64,000 bases of DNA, taken from Variovorax paradoxus. Lineage in GTDB: Bacteria; Pseudomonadota; Gammaproteobacteria; Burkholderiales; Burkholderiaceae_C. The stretch is from positions 926,501 to 990,500 of the forward strand of contig CP063167.1 in NCBI GenBank assembly GCA_016806145.1. The letters are read 5' to 3'. Positions 53,328-61,744 of the stretch are shown piece by piece (within the stretch, counting starts at the first letter, position 1; each line of letters begins with the position of its first letter). A program made the position numbers and the translations under genes. The notes below the pieces were generated by a model. It did no database searches. It was not told the DNA's origin and saw only the letters and a program-made list of their open reading frames with translations.

Positions 53328-53942
53328 TCAGGGCGGCAGCACCAGCGGGCCACAGTTCTCGTCTGTCACAAACACCGCGACCAACTTTGCGTGACGCACC
53401 GGGTCCGGGTTCTCCGCGAATATGTGCAGCGTGCCCGGCGGCTCAAAAAACGTCTGCCCGAAGTGATAGTCGCCTGGTGGCGTGCCTGCGAGCTGAGACC
53501 GGATCGTGCCCTCCAGGATGATTGCCGTGACGGAGCCTGGATGCCGGTGCGCCGGTGAATAGGCCAACGGCGGGAAATCCACCATCAACGTCGTGACGGA
53601 CTTACCGGGCACATTGGGCAACGGCTCGCACGAGATCACCTTCGGGACGGTAGCAGGCCGTGCGGCACCTGATGCATCGGTCTGCGAGGCAGATGACGAG
53701 AACATCGGCCTTTTCACGGCACTGCATAGGTCCTCGAACCACTCGATGGTCTCGCTCTTCCCTGCGTTCGGCATCGTTGCCCATCCCGCGGCGAGTATCA
53801 GCGACGCCATGGCCACGGCGGTGGCGAGCTGCTGGCGAGCATTCAGGTGCCTCCACGCAGCAGGGCCTCGCGCAGCGAAAGACAGTGCAAACGCGCTGAA
53901 GAATCCGGCTGCACCGTCTCGGATCGATCGATTTCTATTCAT
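53328..53942 (-). CDS. membrane-anchored cupin-domain protein
   Basis: This protein of about 204 residues has one N-terminal transmembrane helix (LATAVAMASLILAAGWATM, near 37-55) and a C-terminal cupin. Motif 1 reads SPAHRHPGSVTAIILEGTIR and the second motif has PPGTLHIFAENPD. The ATG at 53942 with AAGGAAAAG upstream was chosen over 53996. It follows the reductase gene by 19 bp in the same direction, so it may be the last gene of the Rieske operon. The cupin domain is related to the secreted protein at 17060-17464. Confidence 0.85.
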   Translation of the reverse strand: MNRNRSIRDGAAGFFSAFALSFAARGPAAWRHLNARQQLATAVAMASLILAAGWATMPNAGKSETIEWFEDLCSAVKRPMFSSSASQTDASGAARPATVPKVISCEPLPNVPGKSVTTLMVDFPPLAYSPAHRHPGSVTAIILEGTIRSQLAGTPPGDYHFGQTFFEPPGTLHIFAENPDPVRHAKLVAVFVTDENCGPLVLPP

Positions 53943-53961
53943 GGTCTTTTCCTTCATGGTT

Positions 53962-55323
53962 TCAAGAGCAGAGGGCCGGCTCGGCATGTGCGACATCGAA
54001 GCCCTCGGCGATCAATGCATCACGCTGCAGGTCGGAACGCTCCGCCAGCAGCTTTCGCAGGCGGCGCATCTCGCGTGGTCGGTTGATTCCTACGGCACCG
54101 ATCACCGCATCGCCGCGCAGGTAGATGAACAGTGGCGAATCCACTGTCGCGTTGCCACCTGCGCCCGCCAGGACCGTGTCGCCGCACAGTGGAGCGCCAA
54201 TCACCTGGAGGTTCACGCCGTACTGATCCGACCAGAACCAAGGTGGCGCTGTGCAGGACCTGTCCGAAGCGCCTTCTAAAGGGCCCTGCAGGTCATCGCC
54301 CAGCGCCTGGACCGGCTTCACGAGCTGTAGAGCGGCCCCACTTCCGGCGATCTGCCTGGCCGCGATCGCTCCCTGGCGATTGGCGTTGTCCCAGGTCTCG
54401 ATACGCACGGGCACACGGTGCCAAGGGCAGACGTGCTCGGCCACATCTCCGGCCGCAAAGATCTCGGGCACCGAGGTTCGACAATTTCGATCCACCACGA
54501 TTCCCGAACGTACCTGCAGCCCCATTTGCTCGGCCAGCGACGTGCTGGGATCGATGCCAATGCCAACCACCACCGCGCCGACCGGCAAAGCGCTGCCGTC
54601 CGACAACTGCGCGCTACGAACGTCAGCGTCGCCGTCGAGGCGAAGTACCGAGCAGCCTAGCCGCACGTCGACGCCGCGCGACACATGAAACCGCCGCAGC
54701 CAGTCTGCTGCCGCAATGGGCAGCGTGCGGCTGCACAACCGTCCGCCTTGCTCCACCAGCGTCACGTCGAGTCCGGCCGCCTGCGCCCCGGCCGCGACCT
54801 CCAAGCCGATCCAGCTTCCGCCCACAATCAACAAGGTGCGCCGCTCCTGTCTGCAGCGTTCGATCGAACGACGCAGCGACAGCGCGTCGCCCGCACTGCG
54901 CAAAGCATGAACGCCACCCAGCTCCGCGCCTGGCACCCGCAACCGCCGAGGGACTCCGCCCGTGGCCAGCAGCAACGCGCTGTAGGACAGAGTCGAGCCA
55001 TCGCTACAAAACAGCGTCCTCGAGGCCACATCGCCCGAGACAACCCGACGGTCCAGCCGCAGCTGTTCGTTTGACCGCTCATCTGGCGCGACCGCGCGCA
55101 AGTCTTGCCCCATGCCCCAGAGGTACTCCTTGGACAGGGGAGGGCGCTCATAGGGCGCAAAGGCTTCGTCGCTCACGAGAACGATGGAACCCATGTAGTC
55201 AAGCTGGCGCAGGGTTTTCAATGCCGCCCCTGCCGCTTGGCCGCCCCCCACGATAACGAGGCGCGCGTCAGGCGAGCCGACCGCAGCAGACGGCAACACC
55301 GATGTCGACCCAAGGGGCGTCAT
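53962..55323 (-). CDS. FAD-dependent ferredoxin reductase of a Rieske oxygenase system
   Basis: This 453-residue flavoprotein of the glutathione-reductase-like family has the FAD-binding start RLVIVGGGQAAGAALKTLRQ, the YERPPLSKEYL block typical of BphA4/AndAa-type reductases, the NAD-binding GGSWIGLEVAAGAQ, and the C-terminal FAD motif TSVPEIFAAGDVAEH. It takes electrons from NADH and passes them to the Rieske ferredoxin. Its ATG overlaps the ferredoxin stop by four bases, showing coupling. The C-terminal roughly 50 residues are longer than in the shortest homologues. Confidence 0.9.
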   Translation of the reverse strand: MTPLGSTSVLPSAAVGSPDARLVIVGGGQAAGAALKTLRQLDYMGSIVLVSDEAFAPYERPPLSKEYLWGMGQDLRAVAPDERSNEQLRLDRRVVSGDVASRTLFCSDGSTLSYSALLLATGGVPRRLRVPGAELGGVHALRSAGDALSLRRSIERCRQERRTLLIVGGSWIGLEVAAGAQAAGLDVTLVEQGGRLCSRTLPIAAADWLRRFHVSRGVDVRLGCSVLRLDGDADVRSAQLSDGSALPVGAVVVGIGIDPSTSLAEQMGLQVRSGIVVDRNCRTSVPEIFAAGDVAEHVCPWHRVPVRIETWDNANRQGAIAARQIAGSGAALQLVKPVQALGDDLQGPLEGASDRSCTAPPWFWSDQYGVNLQVIGAPLCGDTVLAGAGGNATVDSPLFIYLRGDAVIGAVGINRPREMRRLRKLLAERSDLQRDALIAEGFDVAHAEPALCS

Positions 55324-55661
55324 GGCTCGGCCACACCCTGGGGGATTTCCACCAGGAGTGCATCGTCCTCGACGCGCACTGCATAAGTGGCCAAGTCAAC
55401 ATTGGCCACCGCCAGACACTTCCCGCTGCGGATGTCGAACATGGCCCCATGCAGGGGACACTCGACTGCCTCCCCCTCGATATAGCCATCGGAGAGCAGC
55501 GCATAGGCGTGCGTGCACACGTCATGCGTGGCGTGGATGCCGTCGTCCAGCCGATAAAGCGCGATCGGGATACCTGCGAGCTTCACGCCCTTGGGTTCCC
55601 CCTTCTTCACTTCAGACGCCGCGCACGCGCGCACCCATTGCTTCGAAGCACCGTGTTCCAT
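55320..55661 (-). CDS. Rieske-type [2Fe-2S] ferredoxin
   Basis: This 113-residue Rieske ferredoxin has the cluster ligands in CTHAYALLSDG (Cys and His) and CPLHGAMFDI (Cys and His), in the order C-x-H and C-x2-H with 17 residues between. It carries electrons from the reductase encoded directly downstream to the terminal oxygenase encoded 13 bp upstream. The compact order oxygenase, ferredoxin, reductase defines a three-component system. Confidence 0.92.
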   Translation of the reverse strand: MEHGASKQWVRACAASEVKKGEPKGVKLAGIPIALYRLDDGIHATHDVCTHAYALLSDGYIEGEAVECPLHGAMFDIRSGKCLAVANVDLATYAVRVEDDALLVEIPQGVAEP

Positions 55662-55674
55662 GGACGGCTCTCCC

Positions 55675-56898
55675 TCAACGCGGCAAGGTGCGCCAGTCGT
55701 CTTCGATCGACCTCATTCGGCCACCAGTCGCGGTGATTCCGGCATAGTCGCGGCCTTCAGGCATCGCGCTGGGCGGCGTCTCATTTGCCATGAACTTCCT
55801 GACGGATTGCAGCAGGTGGCGGCGCAGGCGAATGATGGCCTGGTCCGCGGAGCAAAGGTATTCCTCCGAGCGGTCGACGATCGGACCCATGCTGACCTGG
55901 GTGACAAAGTCCTCGACGACGATCTCGTTGAAGCCCGTGTGGTTGCCGTGCTTCATCAGCTGGCGGTTCTGCCCCCAAGCGCGGTCGGGATCATGGCAGA
56001 CACCGCCGGCCATCGGCCAGGTGTTCGCGCGTTGCGCGCGTTTCATCGAATCCGTCGGACGCTTCGTGTTGTAGTAGATGTACCACTGGATCAGGTGCGT
56101 GTCATCGACGGGTACGGCGATGATGACCGTGCGATCCTGGTCGTCGCCCGTGTTGATCGGTGGAATCAGGCCGTAGTAAGGCATAACGAACTCTGTCACC
56201 CGTGCCACGCACTGGCCGTCAGGCGCTTCCCGCAGCGCGGCTGCGCGATAGCCGTAGGCTGTGTCCTCGAACTTGTAACGCACGGCGTTGTTCACTCGCG
56301 CCGCGGCCATGTCCATCTTCGAGTTTTCCAGATGGCTCTGGTGCAGCAGTGCGATGTGTGAGGAGTCGATCGTCGCCTCCACACCCTGCAGCCAGTTCGA
56401 GTTGAGCTCGAGGCCGCACGAGTAGGCCTGTTCCGGGCCAAGTCCCATCCACTCGAAGTTGGGCGCCGCGGGCGCCTCGCCCTCGCCCAACCAGACCCAG
56501 ACCAGACCCGCGCCTTCGACAGCCGGGTAGTGCTTGACGTTGATCGTCTTGCGGAAGCACTCTGGATTGGCCGCCTCGTTAGGCACTTCGAGCACTTCGC
56601 CAGATACACAGATCTTCCACCCGTGGAAGATGCAGCGCAGTGCATTGTCTTCGTTGCGCGCAAGGGCGAGCGAGACGCCGCGGTGCGGGCAGGCTTCATT
56701 CAGGAAACCCACCCGACCGTCATGCGTGCGATAGGCGACATAGCGGTGGCCGAACAACTTCACCCGAACCGGCGCCCCGCCCGCTTCGAGGCGCGAACTC
56801 AGCACCGCGGGTATCCAGTAAAGCTGCCGCAGCATCTGCCCCATTGGAGCGTCGCCCTCGATGCGGGTGAGAAGTTCGTTGTCTTCCTTGGTGGTCAT
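55675..56898 (-). CDS. Rieske terminal oxygenase (phthalate 4,5-dioxygenase/O-demethylase type)
   Basis: This 407-residue oxygenase subunit has the Rieske cluster ligands C70-x-H72 (ACPHRG) and C89-x2-H92 (CIFHGW) and a mononuclear iron site in WLQGVEATIDSSHIALLHQS (Asp and two His). The length and the absence of a beta subunit gene fit the homomultimeric phthalate dioxygenase, vanillate and dehydrodivanillate O-demethylase group. It hydroxylates or demethylates an aromatic acid. The promoter faces the divergent MarR-type regulator and carries a TTGGGTAAA copy at 56925-56933. Confidence 0.9.
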   Translation of the reverse strand: MTTKEDNELLTRIEGDAPMGQMLRQLYWIPAVLSSRLEAGGAPVRVKLFGHRYVAYRTHDGRVGFLNEACPHRGVSLALARNEDNALRCIFHGWKICVSGEVLEVPNEAANPECFRKTINVKHYPAVEGAGLVWVWLGEGEAPAAPNFEWMGLGPEQAYSCGLELNSNWLQGVEATIDSSHIALLHQSHLENSKMDMAAARVNNAVRYKFEDTAYGYRAAALREAPDGQCVARVTEFVMPYYGLIPPINTGDDQDRTVIIAVPVDDTHLIQWYIYYNTKRPTDSMKRAQRANTWPMAGGVCHDPDRAWGQNRQLMKHGNHTGFNEIVVEDFVTQVSMGPIVDRSEEYLCSADQAIIRLRRHLLQSVRKFMANETPPSAMPEGRDYAGITATGGRMRSIEDDWRTLPR

Positions 56899-56924
56899 GG
56901 GTGCACCTGTTCAGTTGTAGGTGG

Positions 56925-56933
56925 TTGGGTAAA
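56925..56933 (+). repeat. TTGGGYAAA copy upstream of the Rieske operon
   Basis: TTGGGTAAA at 56925-56933, 27 bp before the Rieske oxygenase start. It is the same 9-mer as the tandem copies at 57013-57102 and 58042-58050. Confidence 0.6.
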
Positions 56934-56946
56934 AGATGTCCAACTA

Positions 56947-56960
56947 TCTTCTTTGGAAGA
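56947..56960. promoter_or_regulatory. small palindrome in the divergent promoter
   Basis: TCTTC-TTTG-GAAGA is a perfect 5-bp inverted repeat between the Rieske operon and the MarR-type gene. It could be half of a MarR operator, but it is short. Confidence 0.3.
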
Positions 56961-57012
56961 CATATGGTCAATCTATTAGCGGGTTTCCACTACTGAATTC
57001 TTCGAAAAGGTG

Positions 57013-57030
57013 TTAGGCAAATTGGGCAAA
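57013..57030 (+). repeat. tandem TTRGGCAAA iteron pair
   Basis: TTAGGCAAA (57013-57021) and TTGGGCAAA (57022-57030) lie head to tail with a 9-bp period in the regulator's upstream region. Confidence 0.7.
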
Positions 57031-57084
57031 AAGCGGTTTACGAGCTTCTCTTCGGACCAGGAAGACGTCGCCGCAAGATTGATA

Positions 57085-57116
57085 TTGGGTAAATTGGGTA
57101 AACTAAATTGGACAAA
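57085..57116 (+). repeat. tandem TTGGGTAAA iteron pair plus a variant at the regulator start
   Basis: TTGGGTAAA occurs twice head to tail (57085-57093, 57094-57102), followed by the variant TTGGACAAA (57108-57116), which overlaps the possible alternative TTG start. The site lies 13-44 bp before the ATG at 57129, where a repressor would block transcription or translation of the regulator gene. Confidence 0.7.
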
Positions 57117-57128
57117 ACCAGAATCACC

Positions 57129-57974
57129 ATGGCCCAGCCCTTCGCATCAATCGACCTCTCGTCCACGCAATCCCGGCGAGCGCTGGCTCCGCGCGGCAAG
57201 CCCTACTGGCACATCCATTCGCCACGAGTGCACCTCGGCTACTACAAGGGCAGCCGCGGTGCCGTCTGGTACGGCCGAGTATTCATTGGAGAGGGCAAAT
57301 ACAAGCAGACAAAGCTCGGGCCCAGCCATGGCGAGCACGGCGCCGGCGACCAAGGCCTGAGCTACGAAGCGGCGATCCAGGCGCTGCTGCAGTGGGCCGC
57401 CAGTGAACCGACGAGCGCGGACAGCCCAAGCGACGCACTCCAGAGCGAGCTAGCGGCCAAGGAGGCAAAGGCTGCGAACGCGCTCAAACCTCAACGCCTC
57501 GATGCCATCTCGCTGGCCTGGGCTCACGAGCGCCCCGACGTTGACTTCTGGCTCGCCGGCTTCTTCTTGCGGCTCGAGCATGCGCACTACCTGCACGAGC
57601 GACGCGTGCAGGAGATCGCCAAGCAGGCCGACACCACCGTCGGCGATCTGCACGTGCTCTTGGCCCTGCGGCGCAACGGTGCCGACAACGCCATGCGGCC
57701 GACCGATCTGTACAAGGAACTGCTCGTCACATCGGGAGCGATCACCAAGCGGCTTGACAGCCTGCGCGCTCAGAAGCTCATTGCACGCGCCGCAGCGGCG
57801 GAAGACCGTCGCTCCGAGTTGGTGAAGCTCACCAAGCGCGGCCAAGCCGTTGCCGACACCGCGATGACTCGCATTGCGCAATCACTGGAAGGCATCGTCA
57901 AGGCCAGTGGAGTCAGCCGAGCGGAACTACGGCAGATGGATGAATGCTTCCGGCGACTGATAGCCGCCATGTAG
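57129..57974 (+). CDS. MarR-type regulator fused to a tyrosine-recombinase-like N-terminal domain
   Basis: This 281-residue protein has two parts. Residues about 13-90 (RRALAPRGKPYWHIHSPRVH, LGYYKGSRGAVWYGRVFIGE, GKYKQTKLGPS) resemble the N-terminal domain of a group of phage-type integrases, recalled as LPPSGKPYWRAI, LGYRKG and GGRWVVRWYLGDGRY. That is normally the part before the core-binding and catalytic domains. Residues about 150-265 form a MarR winged helix: LHVLLALRRNGADNAMRPTD, SGAITKRLDSLRAQKLIAR and EDRRSELVKLTKRGQAV. No recombinase catalytic domain is present. The gene is divergent from the Rieske operon, is followed by an ABC operon, and has TTGGGYAAA copies on both sides. I infer a regulator that uses a recombinase-type DNA-binding module. 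The start at 57129 is the first ATG; the frame is open back to a TTG at 57108. Confidence 0.85.
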   Translation: MAQPFASIDLSSTQSRRALAPRGKPYWHIHSPRVHLGYYKGSRGAVWYGRVFIGEGKYKQTKLGPSHGEHGAGDQGLSYEAAIQALLQWAASEPTSADSPSDALQSELAAKEAKAANALKPQRLDAISLAWAHERPDVDFWLAGFFLRLEHAHYLHERRVQEIAKQADTTVGDLHVLLALRRNGADNAMRPTDLYKELLVTSGAITKRLDSLRAQKLIARAAAAEDRRSELVKLTKRGQAVADTAMTRIAQSLEGIVKASGVSRAELRQMDECFRRLIAAM

Positions 57975-58026
57975 CGCTACGACAGGGTTTACGCTAGTGA
58001 CGTTTATCTTGCCAGGAAGATAATCA

Positions 58027-58050
58027 TTGGGCAGAAAGTAGTTGGGCAAA
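58027..58050 (+). repeat. TTGGGCARA pair upstream of the ABC operon
   Basis: TTGGGCAGA (58027-58035) and TTGGGCAAA (58042-58050), starts 15 bp apart, lie 56-79 bp before the substrate-binding protein start. This places the same putative operator in the third promoter of the cluster. Confidence 0.6.
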
Positions 58051-58105
58051 CGTGCCCCACTGCGCGCGCCGAGCGCGGCACTTGTCTCAGTGAACTGGAA
58101 CCACG

Positions 58106-59311
58106 ATGAATGTCCCCAAGCTCCCGATATCGCGCCGCAGCCTGCTGAAGGCATCGCTGGCGCCCTTGACGCTCTCCTTCGATCGCGTGCTGGCTCAACC
58201 CCAGCCGAGCTTCAAGGGAGAGATCCGACTCGGGCAGACGATGCCTTACAGCGGCCCTTTGTCAGCGCTGAGCGCGATCGGAAAGGTGCAGGCGCGCTAC
58301 TTCAAGATGCTCAACGACAACGGGGGCATCAACGGGCGCAGCGTCACGCTGCTGTCGCTGGACGACGCCTACAACCCCGCCAAGGCCGTGGAGCAGACAC
58401 GCAACCTCGTCGAGCGCGAGGGCGTCAAGGCCATGTTCGCCAGCATGGGCACGGCGCAGAACGTGGCGGTCCAGAAGTACCTCAACGGCAAGAAGGTCCC
58501 TCAGCTTTTCGTCTACGCCGGCAGCGATCGCTTTGCGGACCCGAAGAACTTTCCCTGGACGGTGCCGGGTTTGCCGACGTTTTCGACCGAGGCTTCGGTC
58601 TACGCCGAGTACATCCACAAGACCAAGCCAAGCGCCAAGGTCGCGGTGCTCTACCAGAACGACGATTTCGGCAAGGAGTACTTGGCCGCGTTCAAGCGAC
58701 AGTTGCAAACGCTGGGCAGCCAGGTCCAGGTTGTGATGGCCACGGGCTACGAGGTGACGGCTCCCACGATCGATTCACAGATCATCAGCCTCGCGGCCAC
58801 GGGCGCCGACGTCTTCATGGATATCACGAGCCCCAAGTTCACCATCCAAGCGATTCGCAAGGTCAGCGAGTTGCCCTGGAAGCCGCTACACATCATTCCC
58901 ATCACCAGCAATTTCATCGCCACGGTGCTGCGGGTCGCAGGCCTGGACAAGTCCACCGGCCTCGTATCCGCCACGCCGAGCAAATCCGCCGGCGATGCCG
59001 AATGGGTGAATGACGCGGCCTACAAGGACTGGCTCGCGTTCATGAAGAAATACTACCCCGAGGGTGACACCACCGAGCAGCTCAATCTCGTGGGCTACAG
59101 CATGGGGTTCCTGATGACCGAGGTGCTCAGGCGCTGCGGCGACGACCTGAGCGCCGAACGCATCCTCAAGGAAGCCACCTCACTCAAGAATGTGGCGCTG
59201 CCCGCGCTGGTGCCGGGCATCACGGTGAACACCTCGCTCACCGACTACCGTATCGTGCAGCAGCTTCGCCTGCAGCGCTTCGACGGCGCCCGCTGGCTCC
59301 CGGTGGTCTGA
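58106..59311 (+). CDS. ABC transporter substrate-binding protein, Liv/aromatic type
   Basis: This 401-residue periplasmic binding protein has a signal (NVPKLPISRRSLLKASLAPL, with twin arginine RRSLLK) and a type I receptor fold: IRLGQTMPYSGPLSALSAIG, NDNGGINGRSVTLLSLDDAY, NPAKAVEQTRNLVEREGVKA and VAVLYQNDDFGKEY. The subgroup serves urea, amides, branched-chain amino acids or aromatic acids. Its stop and the next start overlap (TGATG). With the Rieske cluster and an SDR gene, it probably binds the aromatic substrate of that pathway. Confidence 0.9.
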   Translation: MNVPKLPISRRSLLKASLAPLTLSFDRVLAQPQPSFKGEIRLGQTMPYSGPLSALSAIGKVQARYFKMLNDNGGINGRSVTLLSLDDAYNPAKAVEQTRNLVEREGVKAMFASMGTAQNVAVQKYLNGKKVPQLFVYAGSDRFADPKNFPWTVPGLPTFSTEASVYAEYIHKTKPSAKVAVLYQNDDFGKEYLAAFKRQLQTLGSQVQVVMATGYEVTAPTIDSQIISLAATGADVFMDITSPKFTIQAIRKVSELPWKPLHIIPITSNFIATVLRVAGLDKSTGLVSATPSKSAGDAEWVNDAAYKDWLAFMKKYYPEGDTTEQLNLVGYSMGFLMTEVLRRCGDDLSAERILKEATSLKNVALPALVPGITVNTSLTDYRIVQQLRLQRFDGARWLPVV

Positions 59312-60132
59312 TGAGCGCGCTGCATTCTTCGTCTCCCGCTGCCCGCGGGCGGGACCCAGCGCGCGCCGCGCCGCTGCTACGCATCGATGGCCTGGGCTTG
59401 CGCTTCGGCGGCATCCGCGCGTTGTCCGACGTTTCGTTTTCGGTCGGCCGCGGCGTGATCTGCGGCGTCATCGGTCCGAACGGCGCCGGCAAGACCACCT
59501 TGTTCAACTGCCTGAGCCGTCTCTACGAGCCAAATGAAGGTGCGATCCACTTTGCCGAGCGCGACCTGCGAACGGTACGCGCGCACGAAGTGCCCGCCCT
59601 CGGCATTGCTCGCACCTTCCAGAACGTCGCGCTGTTCGATCGTCAAACAGTGCGCAAGAACGTCGAGACCGGCTGCTTCCTGCAGTTCGGTGGTCGGCAT
59701 TTCGCGGCGCTGATGCGCAATCGCCGAGGCCGCCAGGACCGCGAGCAGGTCAACGCATGCGTCGACGAACTGCTCGCCTTTGCCCGCCTGCGCGAGGTGG
59801 CCGACATCCCAGTCGCCCAACTGTCCTTTGGCACGCGCAAACGCGTAGAGCTGGCCCGCGCCCTCGCGATGAAGCCACAGATGCTGCTGCTGGACGAACC
59901 GGCCGCGGGCCTCAACCACGAGGAGGTGGAAGAGCTCCTCGGCTGGATCCTCGAGATCCGGAACCGGCGGGGCACCTCGGTCCTGCTGATCGAGCATCAC
60001 ATGAACCTCGTGATGCGCGTGTCTGACCAGGTCGTGGTGCTCGAGTTCGGCCGAAAGATCGCTGAAGGTCGGCCCGATGCCGTGGCGGCCAACCCCGAGG
60101 TGGTGCGCGCCTACCTGGGAGGTGAATCATGA
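59311..60132 (+). CDS. livG: ABC transporter ATP-binding protein (LivG-like)
   Basis: This 273-residue ATPase has Walker A GPNGAGKTT (near residue 56), the family signature LSFGTRKRVELARAL (LSxG-like), and Walker B QMLLLDEPAAGLNHEE. The length and the LivG-type insert after Walker A mark it as LivG. It overlaps the LivF gene by four bases (ATGA). It energises uptake with LivF, LivH and LivM. Confidence 0.92.
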   Translation: MSALHSSSPAARGRDPARAAPLLRIDGLGLRFGGIRALSDVSFSVGRGVICGVIGPNGAGKTTLFNCLSRLYEPNEGAIHFAERDLRTVRAHEVPALGIARTFQNVALFDRQTVRKNVETGCFLQFGGRHFAALMRNRRGRQDREQVNACVDELLAFARLREVADIPVAQLSFGTRKRVELARALAMKPQMLLLDEPAAGLNHEEVEELLGWILEIRNRRGTSVLLIEHHMNLVMRVSDQVVVLEFGRKIAEGRPDAVAANPEVVRAYLGGES

Positions 60133-60848
60133 GCGGCCCGCTGCTGCAGGTCCGCGGCCTCTTCGCGGCGTACCAGGCTTCGCCCGTGCTCAAGTCGGTC
60201 GATCTCGATGTAGCTAACGGGGGCATCACCGCCCTGCTGGGTGCGAATGGCGCCGGCAAGACCACGCTGCTGCGATCGATCAGCCACGCCTTGGTCAGCA
60301 CGCGCGGACAGATCCTCCTGGACGGCCAATCCATTGCGGGTCTCACCAGCGATGCCATCGCCCGGCTGGGTGTGGCCCATGTACCGGACGGCCGCGGCAC
60401 CTTCACGCAGTTGACTGTCGAGGAAAACCTGCTGGTCGGTGCGATCACTCGCCGACGCGGTGCCGATGTGCGGCGCGACATCGAGCGGATGTATGCCCTC
60501 TTTCCGCGGCTTGCGGACTACCGCAGCAAGCCGGCCGGGCTGCTGAGCGGCGGCGAGCAGCAGATGGTCGCGATCGCGCGCGCATTGATGCTCAAGCCCC
60601 GCTTGCTGATGCTCGATGAGCCGTCCTTCGGGCTGGCCCCCCTGGTGGTTCGACAGATCTTCGAGGTGCTGGCCCAGATCAACCGTGACAGCGGCCTGGG
60701 CATCCTCGTCGTCGAGCAAAACGCCCGCCTTGCGCTCGACCTGGCGCACACAGCCTACGTGCTGGAAGCAGGGAGCGTTGCCATCAGCGGAAACGCACAG
60801 GCCCTGCGCGACGACCCGCGCGTGAAGAAGGCCTACCTCGGCATCTGA
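60129..60848 (+). CDS. livF: ABC transporter ATP-binding protein (LivF-like)
   Basis: This 239-residue ATPase has Walker A GANGAGKTTLLRSIS, the signature LLSGGEQQMVAIARAL and Walker B LLMLDEPSFGLAPLVV. The compact size and the block FPRLADYRSKPAGLLSG are LivF-typical. Together with LivG it forms the nucleotide-binding pair; the permease gene follows 23 bp later. Confidence 0.92.
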   Translation: MSGPLLQVRGLFAAYQASPVLKSVDLDVANGGITALLGANGAGKTTLLRSISHALVSTRGQILLDGQSIAGLTSDAIARLGVAHVPDGRGTFTQLTVEENLLVGAITRRRGADVRRDIERMYALFPRLADYRSKPAGLLSGGEQQMVAIARALMLKPRLLMLDEPSFGLAPLVVRQIFEVLAQINRDSGLGILVVEQNARLALDLAHTAYVLEAGSVAISGNAQALRDDPRVKKAYLGI

Positions 60849-60871
60849 GAAGAAGAAGGAGACACAGACAC

Positions 60872-61744
60872 ATGACGGAATTTGTCCAACAGGTGGTCGC
60901 GGGTTTTGTGAACGGGTGCATCTACGCCATGCTGGCGCTGGCCCTGGTCATGATCTATCGCGCGACCCATCACGTGAATTTTGCGCAAGGCGAGATGGCG
61001 ATGTTCTCCACCTACATCGCCTGGTCGCTGCTCGAGGCCGGCGTGCCGTACTGGGCCGCAGGCATTGCAGCCATCGCTTTCGGTTTCGTCGCCGGCGCCC
61101 TGATCGAACGCGTCGCCTTGCGGCCGCTGCATAACGCGCCGTTGCTGTCGATCGTGACGGTCTTCGTGGCACTGATGATCATCATCCAGAGCGCGGCCGG
61201 GCTGCTGTTTGGCCACGAAAGCCATAGCTTCGCGAGCCCGTTCGAGGCCTGGAGCCCGCTGGGCCAGGGCATGTTGTCGGGCCACGCGCTCGGTACCGTC
61301 GCGGTCACGCTTGCCGTGCTGCTGGCGATGAGTGCCTTCTTCCGTTTCACACGTCTCGGCCTGGCAATGCGCGCAGCGGCCCTGAATCCGCTTTCGAGCG
61401 CGCTGTCCGGGGTCAGCGTGAGCCGGCTGCTGATGATCGGCTGGGGCGTCGCAGGCGCGATCGGGGCGGTCGCGGGCCTGCTGGCCACTCCGGTGGTTTT
61501 CCTCGGCCCGCACATGATGGCCGGCATCATGATCTATGGCTTCGCCGCCGCAGTCGTGGGCGGTGTCGACAGCCCGCCCGGCGCCATCCTGGGAGGCCTC
61601 GTGCTGGGGATTGGCGAGAACCTGCTGGGTGCCTACGTGACCGGCAATGAGCTCAAGCTCACGATCGCGCTGGTTTTGATGTTTGCCATCCTTGTGGTGC
61701 GGCCCCAAGGCCTGCTCGGCGGAAAGGCGGTTCAGCGTGTCTGA
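60872..61744 (+). CDS. livH: ABC transporter permease (LivH-like)
   Basis: This 290-residue membrane protein of the LivH group has about eight helices: VNGCIYAMLALALVMIYRAT, HHVNFAQGEMAMFSTYIAWS, and the cytoplasmic coupling segment RFTRLGLAMRAAALNP. AGAAGGAGACACAG precedes the ATG. It forms the membrane channel with LivM, whose GTG start overlaps its stop. Confidence 0.92.
   Translation: MTEFVQQVVAGFVNGCIYAMLALALVMIYRATHHVNFAQGEMAMFSTYIAWSLLEAGVPYWAAGIAAIAFGFVAGALIERVALRPLHNAPLLSIVTVFVALMIIIQSAAGLLFGHESHSFASPFEAWSPLGQGMLSGHALGTVAVTLAVLLAMSAFFRFTRLGLAMRAAALNPLSSALSGVSVSRLLMIGWGVAGAIGAVAGLLATPVVFLGPHMMAGIMIYGFAAAVVGGVDSPPGAILGGLVLGIGENLLGAYVTGNELKLTIALVLMFAILVVRPQGLLGGKAVQRV

Noticed and set aside
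53362..53390. TGTCACA inside the membrane cupin gene as a third ECF41 promoter
   Set aside because: No CGTC follows at 16 bases and it lies inside a gene on the other strand.
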